Below, in pieces: positions 7,789 to 11,199 of a stretch of DNA of 11,199 nucleotides. How positions within the stretch are numbered: the first letter of the stretch is position 1; each line of letters begins with the position of its first letter. Origin of the DNA: an uncultured Eubacteriales bacterium (GTDB lineage Bacteria; Bacillota; Clostridia; Oscillospirales; Acutalibacteraceae); NCBI GenBank assembly GCA_900321595.1, contig ONWP01000209.1:1-11199 (forward strand), given 5' to 3'. Under the pieces are notes generated by a model, which ran no database searches, was not told the origin of the DNA, and saw only the letters and a list, made by a program, of their open reading frames with translations. The position numbers and the translations under genes were made by a program.

Positions 7789-7990
7789 CTGAAGCCTGCT
7801 TTCTCGTCAGCGTTTCGATCTTGAGTTTCGCGGAATTGAGCAGCGCCGAGCAGTAACCGGACAGCTGCATCGCTTCATCATACAGGGAGACGGATTCCTC
7901 GAGGGGCTTATCTCCTTTTTCAAGCAGTTCAACCAACTGCGACAGTTTCGCAAACGCTTCTTCAAATGTCAGATTCTCATCCATATCCAT
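7778..7990 (-). CDS. xseB: Exodeoxyribonuclease VII small subunit
   Basis: XseB is the small helical subunit that binds XseA in several copies to form exonuclease VII, a single-strand-specific nuclease used in repair. The 70-residue protein has the family pattern LTFEEAFAKLSQLVELLEKG (8-27) followed by PLEESVSLYDEAMQL, a two-helix hairpin. Its end (KLKIETLTRKQ) also fits. Two ATGs, at 7990 and 7984, are possible. The GAGG just upstream lies 4 nt from the first and 10 nt from the second, so neither spacing settles the choice; the longer form is given. The start follows the xseA stop by one base, and the end overlaps ispA by 11 bp. Confidence 0.93.
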   Translation of the reverse strand: MDMDENLTFEEAFAKLSQLVELLEKGDKPLEESVSLYDEAMQLSGYCSALLNSAKLKIETLTRKQASDEL

Positions 7991-7991
7991 T

Positions 7992-9200
7992 TCACCTCTG
8001 TTGAACCGCGTCGACGGTACAGTCCAGACGTCCGTCAGCCAGCAGAATCTGCAGCTGATCGCCGACCTTTACCTGCGATGCGCTCTTGAGTTTCTCTTTA
8101 CCAAATAAGACAGTCAGCTTTCCTTGTTTCAGCAGCGCTGTCGGGTCCGCGTTCTTGAGTCGCACGCCCATGTGCGCGAGCGCTGTCGTACGCCGCTCCA
8201 TCGCGATCCTTCCGGCCGATATCAGCTGCGCGCGCATGCGGTCAAGCGTTTCCATCCGAACGGAAAGCACCCGCATCGGCGAAAGCGACGCAAGACGCGC
8301 GTCCAGATTCTGAAGCGCTTCACAGGCGACTCCGTGAATACTAAATATCTCCTGATAAGCGCGCGCGGCAGCCTGATCGACCGCCTGCGCCAGATCCCGG
8401 ATATCAGGCGTCGCGAGCTCTGCGGCGGCGGAAGGCGTCGGCGCGCGGAAATCGGCTGCCAGATCGCACAGAGACGTATCGATCTCATGCCCGATGCCGG
8501 TCACGATCGGGATCGGGCAGGCCGCGACCGCGCGTACAAGCCGTTCGTCATTATACCCCCAAAGATCCTCCTGTGAGCCGCCGCCGCGTCCGAGCAGGAT
8601 CACGTCGACGTCGCCGTACCGTGCGAGGGCTTCCAGCGCCTGCACATTCTGCGGCGCACAGTCCGCGCCCTGAACAGCCGCCGGGCACAAAACCATCGTT
8701 GCGAGCGGATACCGCCGCGAAAGCACGTTTTCAATATCACGAACCGCGGCGCCGGACGCTGAAGTCACAACGCCGATGCGCTTCGGAAACGCGGGGAGCT
8801 GTTTTTTGCGATCCGCATCAAAGAGACCCTCTGCCGCAAGCTTTTGGCGAAGCTGTTCAAGCGCGGCCGCCATCGCGCCGGCGCCGACCGGCTCCATCGC
8901 ATCCGCGATCAGCTGATAAACGCCGTCCCTGTCATAGACAGAAAGTCTTCCGCTTACATAAACGCGCATTCCGTTTTCCGGCTGAAAACGAAGCCGCGAA
9001 GCTGTCTGCGCGAACATGACGCATTTGAGTGAACAGCTCTCATCCTTCAGCGACAGATACAGGTGTCCGGATCGGAAATGTCTTGTAAAATTCGAGATTT
9101 CACCGACGACCGTGATATGCCGCAGCCGTATGTCGCCTTCGATCAGACTCTTAATATAGGTGTTGATCTGCGTGACAGTCAGCGCTGAGGTTGTGATCAT
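7992..9200 (-). CDS. xseA: Exodeoxyribonuclease VII large subunit
   Basis: XseA is the catalytic subunit of exonuclease VII, which degrades single-stranded DNA from both ends into short oligonucleotides. The 402-residue protein begins with an OB-fold domain (about 6-105, with VVGEISNFTRHFRSGHLYLSLKD-like family sequence at 31-53). The catalytic domain follows with IGVVTSASGAAVRDIENVL (142-160), GRGGGSQEDLWGYNDE (204-219) and GHEIDTSLCDLAADFRAPTP (237-256). The helical stretch and the C-terminal GDQLQILLADGRLDCTVDAV close the family pattern. The ATG at 9200 is preferred over the GTG at 9209: it has GGAGG (9209-9213) 8 nt upstream, whereas the GTG lies within that site. The ATG overlaps the stop of the TsaD-like gene as ATGA, and xseB starts one base after its end. 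Confidence 0.96.
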   Translation of the reverse strand: MITTSALTVTQINTYIKSLIEGDIRLRHITVVGEISNFTRHFRSGHLYLSLKDESCSLKCVMFAQTASRLRFQPENGMRVYVSGRLSVYDRDGVYQLIADAMEPVGAGAMAAALEQLRQKLAAEGLFDADRKKQLPAFPKRIGVVTSASGAAVRDIENVLSRRYPLATMVLCPAAVQGADCAPQNVQALEALARYGDVDVILLGRGGGSQEDLWGYNDERLVRAVAACPIPIVTGIGHEIDTSLCDLAADFRAPTPSAAAELATPDIRDLAQAVDQAAARAYQEIFSIHGVACEALQNLDARLASLSPMRVLSVRMETLDRMRAQLISAGRIAMERRTTALAHMGVRLKNADPTALLKQGKLTVLFGKEKLKSASQVKVGDQLQILLADGRLDCTVDAVQQR

Positions 9201-10144
9201 TCGCCGCACCTCCGTCTGTGCGCGAGCATTGCAAGATAAGCGGCGCCCACCGCATTGTCGCTTGACAATTCCGGTTTCGCAAACTTTGCGCGATCGATCC
9301 CCGCGAGGGCTGCCCGGATCAGCAGATCGCTCATTACGCCGCCCGCAAACAGAACCGGAAGCCCGGGATAGAGCGACAGCGCATAATCAGTCATCAAAAG
9401 CAGCGCTTTCGCGATATAGGATAAGCAGAATTTCGCGATGTCGCAGGCACTCTCACCGTCCTGCAGCATCTTTCCGCATTGATTCTCCAGTCCGGAGAAA
9501 CTGGCGCATCCGTCCCGCAGAAAAACAACAGGGCGAAACGACCGAACCGACTGCGCGGCAAGGCGTTCGAGCGCAGGGCCCGCGGGAAAATCCAGTCCGA
9601 GGCTCAGCCCGACGCGGTCTACCGCCTGTCCGGCTTTCAGATCAAGCGACGACACGACGGGTTGAATGCGGATCACAGTCTCATCGTCCGGTTCCGCGTG
9701 AATGAGATCTGTCGTACCGCCGGAGACATGAAAAGAAAGAAACGGGTGATTCAGGATCTCCGGCTCTCCGCAGGTCAGCGCGGCGGCGGCGACGTGGCCG
9801 GCCTGATGCGAGAAGCGGTAAAGCGGAACGCCCGCAACATCGGCAGCGACAGACGCGGCAGTCTCCCCCACCAGAAAACAGGGCATATAAGATTCAGCGG
9901 AATCCCGCGGAGAAACGGAGCAGCCGACCGCCGCAGGCTTTCCGTCAAGCTTCTCCGTCAATGCGTGAAACAGCCCGGGCAGCGCGCGTGTGTGATAAAA
10001 CACGGCGTTTGACTGACGGATCCCCTTCTCACCGGACGCCAGCGGCAGCAGCTGTCTTTCATGGCGATAGGAGCCGTCGTCAAAACAAACAGCACAGCTT
10101 GTCGTGTAATTGCTCGTGTCGAAGCCGTAATAAAAATCAGGCAT
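9197..10144 (-). CDS. TsaD/Kae1-family paralog (peptidase M22 / glycoprotease-like), function unknown
   Basis: A 315-residue member of the ASKHA/TsaD-Kae1 superfamily, often annotated as O-sialoglycoprotein endopeptidase. It is not the canonical TsaD that makes t6A in tRNA: the N-terminus reads YYGFDTSNYTTSCAV (5-19) rather than the ESSCDET form, and a shortened IRQSNAVFYHTRALP (42-56) stands where TsaD has its longer histidine region. The metal-site residues are nonetheless kept: His113 and His117 in FSHQAGHVAAA and Asp296 in SSDNAVGAAYLA. So are nucleotide-site motifs SGGTTDL (141-147), GQAVDRVGLSLGL (172-184) and LFAGGVMSD (265-273). Such proteins are common near nusB/xseA in Clostridia; their role is not established, to my knowledge. 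The ATG at 10144 overlaps the nusB stop by 8 bp and the gene ends in ATGA with xseA. The fold call is firm, the function open. Confidence 0.85.
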   Translation of the reverse strand: MPDFYYGFDTSNYTTSCAVCFDDGSYRHERQLLPLASGEKGIRQSNAVFYHTRALPGLFHALTEKLDGKPAAVGCSVSPRDSAESYMPCFLVGETAASVAADVAGVPLYRFSHQAGHVAAAALTCGEPEILNHPFLSFHVSGGTTDLIHAEPDDETVIRIQPVVSSLDLKAGQAVDRVGLSLGLDFPAGPALERLAAQSVRSFRPVVFLRDGCASFSGLENQCGKMLQDGESACDIAKFCLSYIAKALLLMTDYALSLYPGLPVLFAGGVMSDLLIRAALAGIDRAKFAKPELSSDNAVGAAYLAMLAHRRRCGE

Positions 10145-10571
10145 CTTCTTCCTGTTCGTCCGGTTTCGCGTTCTTGATCGCTGAGAGCAGTCCGTTTACG
10201 AATTTCGGATCCCGGTCGCTGCCGTATGCCTTTGCCAGATTGACAGCCTCATTGATCGTAACGCCGACGGGAATGTCGTCCATGAATTTCATTTCACAGA
10301 CCGCAAGCCGCAATACAGCCAGCGAAACTTTTGAGATCCGCGAAAGCGTCCAGCCGCGCAGCTTCGGCGTGATGATCTCATCGATCTCATTCTGATGCTC
10401 CAGCGTGAGCGTCGCGCTTTTCACGGCAAAGGGATCCGCGTCGAACAATTCCGTCTCGCGCGCGAAATCGACCAGTTCGTTAATGGACGTATCCGCATTG
10501 AATGACTTCTCAAAAATCAGGATAAAAGCCTGTTCCCTTGCGATCGATCGTTTGCTCCTTTTGTCTTCCAT
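10137..10571 (-). CDS. nusB: Transcription antitermination factor NusB
   Basis: NusB binds boxA RNA together with NusE (ribosomal protein S10) and supports processive transcription of rRNA operons. The 144-residue all-helical protein shows the basic N-terminus MEDKRSKRSIAREQAF with the early conserved Arg-Glu (12-13). LRGWTLSRISKVSLAVLRLA (71-90), the family signature PVGVTINEAVNLAKAYGSD (101-119) and KFVNGLLSAI (123-132) follow. The acidic C-terminal tail (DEQEEDA) extends slightly past the core. The ATG at 10571 has a GGAGGG 6 nt upstream. It follows the Asp23-like gene by 18 bp, an arrangement common in Clostridia. No boxA-like element was looked for beyond visual reading and none was noticed. 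Confidence 0.96.
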   Translation of the reverse strand: MEDKRSKRSIAREQAFILIFEKSFNADTSINELVDFARETELFDADPFAVKSATLTLEHQNEIDEIITPKLRGWTLSRISKVSLAVLRLAVCEMKFMDDIPVGVTINEAVNLAKAYGSDRDPKFVNGLLSAIKNAKPDEQEEDA

Positions 10572-10589
10572 GTCAAGCCCTCCATTCGA

Positions 10590-10943
10590 TCAGGTCAGGT
10601 CAAAGCTGACGTCTGTCACTGTTACATCCACGCGATCCACGACCGACCCGGTCATAGACTGCAGCGCTTCCTTCACGTTTCTCTGGATCCTGGCCGCGGT
10701 CTCCGGGATCGGATGCGCGTCCGCGAGCACGACGCCAAGCGAAACCTGGAGTCCATCCTCCCGCTCCACAACATGAACAGGCGCGCCGGAAGCGCCGGGC
10801 AGACGTTTACGCGCGTCCTCAAAGGGACAAACCGCTGCCACGCCCTCCGTGTCGCGGGCGGAATTAAAGACGATGGTCTCGATGACTGCATCAGATATGA
10901 TGATCCTGGAATCACCGTGACTGCCGGACTCAATAGATACCAT
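10590..10943 (-). CDS. Asp23/Gls24 family protein
   Basis: A small 117-residue protein of the Asp23/Gls24 (DUF322) family, members of which are abundant cytosolic or membrane-associated envelope-stress proteins in Gram-positive bacteria. The N-terminal GDSRIIISDAVIETIVFNSA (10-29) followed by EGV is the family pattern. The middle LQVSLGVVLADAHPIPETA (65-83) and RIQRNVKEALQSMTG (85-99), with the ending VDRVDVTVTDVSF (102-114), match the alternating strand-helix-strand domain. The frame stays open upstream to about 11087, but the ATG at 10943 is chosen because GGAGGG (10951-10956) lies 7 nt before it and a probable promoter sits within the extension. It is the first gene of the run and lies 18 bp before nusB, as in many Clostridia. 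Family membership is clear; its cellular job is not. Confidence 0.88.
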   Translation of the reverse strand: MVSIESGSHGDSRIIISDAVIETIVFNSARDTEGVAAVCPFEDARKRLPGASGAPVHVVEREDGLQVSLGVVLADAHPIPETAARIQRNVKEALQSMTGSVVDRVDVTVTDVSFDLT

Positions 10944-10980
10944 ATGATATCCCTCCAATGACAGACCGTTGTTAAATGAT

Positions 10981-11009
10981 ATTGTATCACAGCAGTCCAA
11001 AATATACAA
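10981..11009 (-). promoter_or_regulatory. Probable SigA-type promoter for the whole cluster
   Basis: On the minus strand TTGTAT (11009-11004) and TACAAT (10986-10981) are separated by 17 bp. The -10 is preceded by TG one base away, an extended -10 element, which can compensate for the poor -35 (3 of 6). A strongly A/T-rich tract at about 11018-11040 sits where an UP element would lie. Transcription would start near 10974 and leave a 5' leader of about 30 nt before the Asp23 ATG at 10943. No other promoter-like gap exists between genes of the run, so it may serve all of them. This is prediction from sequence only. Confidence 0.55.
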
Positions 11010-11040
11010 TAGTCCATGCATAAAATTAATTATTTTCATT

Positions 11041-11144
11041 TGCGCAAGCCTGATGCCTCGGTACGCTTCCTGCGCATCATTTCTCAACAGTCAGTTTTGT
11101 CGTGATCAACGACTTATGTCGAGACCGAGGCAGTGTTTTCGGTC
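11041..11144. other. Non-coding segment with competing inverted repeats (possible structured RNA or attenuator)
   Basis: No gene is visible here. Four pairings can be drawn. TGCGCAAGC (11041-11049) pairs with GCT-TCC-TGCGCA (11065-11076), leaving TCC bulged. TGCCTCGGT (11054-11062), which lies in the loop of that hairpin, is a 9-base perfect complement of ACCGAGGCA (11124-11132). GACCGA (11123-11128) can instead pair with TCGGTC (11139-11144). GTCGT (11099-11103) pairs with ACGAC (11109-11113). The first two allow a pseudoknot, and the second and third exclude each other. This resembles a regulatory or small RNA, but the strand is undetermined and I recognise no known family. Confidence 0.35.
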
Positions 11145-11153
11145 ATATTCAAG

Positions 11154-11180
11154 AAAACGCGTCTGCAGATGCGTAATTTT
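11154..11180. terminator. Possible bidirectional intrinsic terminator
   Basis: An 18-bp near-perfect palindrome, ACGCGTCTGCAGATGCGT (11157-11174), forms a 7-bp stem with a TGCA loop. It is flanked by AAAA on the left and, two bases to the right, by TTTT and then another TTTT. Read on the plus strand the stem has one G-U pair and is followed by an interrupted U-tract. Read on the minus strand it has one A-C mismatch and is followed by UUU-C-UU. It could end a gene arriving from beyond the right edge, or a plus-strand RNA from the segment to its left. The stem is short, so confidence is modest. Confidence 0.4.
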
Positions 11181-11199
11181 GTCTGTTTTAACACTTGAT

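Noticed and set aside
11018..11042. A/T-rich quasi-palindrome considered as an ARG box for autoregulation by ArgR
   Set aside because: One half matches TGAAT at four of five positions, but the second half matches ATTCA at about one of five. It fits better as an UP-like tract upstream of the promoter.
10944..11087. In-frame N-terminal extension of the Asp23-like gene, opening with a TTG at 11087
   Set aside because: It has no ribosome binding site, covers the predicted promoter and A/T-rich tract, and adds sequence unlike the family. The ATG at 10943 has an ideal GGAGGG and the domain begins right after it.
11041..11087. Fourteen-codon minus-strand frame beginning ATGATGCGC
   Set aside because: Very short, no convincing ribosome binding site, and it overlaps the inverted repeats, so chance is the simplest explanation.
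11116..11148. Ten-codon minus-strand frame (MTENTASVST) considered as a leader peptide of an attenuator
   Set aside because: No ribosome binding site and no run of a single regulatory amino acid. It lies upstream of the predicted promoter.

Overview
All eleven genes read on the minus strand and are packed head to tail with gaps of 23 bp or less or short overlaps. Transcription therefore runs from the right edge towards coordinate 1. The gene order (Asp23-like, nusB, TsaD-like, xseA, xseB, ispA, dxs, tlyA, nadK, argR, recN) matches the core of the well-known Firmicutes cluster nusB-folD-xseA-xseB-ispA-dxs-yqxC-ahrC-recN of Bacillus and Clostridia. Together with the AGGAGG-type ribosome binding sites and an ahrC-type ArgR, this points to a Firmicute, most likely of the Clostridia. 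Genus cannot be told from the window. The sequence is moderately GC-rich and unusually dense in GATC.

Layout, in order of transcription: a 256-bp upstream region (about 10944-11199) holds a probable promoter, several inverted repeats and a possible terminator. Then come an Asp23/Gls24 protein (10590-10943), NusB (10137-10571), a TsaD/Kae1-family paralog of unknown role (9197-10144), exonuclease VII large and small subunits (7992-9200, 7778-7990), a farnesyl-diphosphate-synthase-type prenyltransferase (6931-7788), DXP synthase (5043-6926), a TlyA-type rRNA methyltransferase (4250-5050), NAD kinase (3382-4239), ArgR (2920-3369), RecN (1210-2895), a sugar isomerase/epimerase-fold protein (425-1213) and the 5' part of tyrS (1-401), which runs off the left edge.

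The cluster mixes housekeeping tasks: antitermination (NusB), DNA repair (XseAB, RecN), isoprenoid precursor supply (Dxs makes DXP; IspA extends C5 units to farnesyl diphosphate), ribosome modification (TlyA), NADP supply (NadK) and arginine control (ArgR). Most junctions overlap or nearly touch, which suggests strong translational coupling in one long transcript.

Two differences from the Bacillus arrangement stand out. folD is absent between nusB and xseA, where a TsaD-like gene sits instead. The spoIVB-spo0A pair that usually follows recN is absent, replaced by an epimerase-fold gene coupled to recN by an ATGA overlap, then tyrS. I see no phage, IS, CRISPR, tRNA or rRNA. The least explained part is the non-coding region at the right end, with a mirror-symmetric promoter and mutually exclusive inverted repeats.
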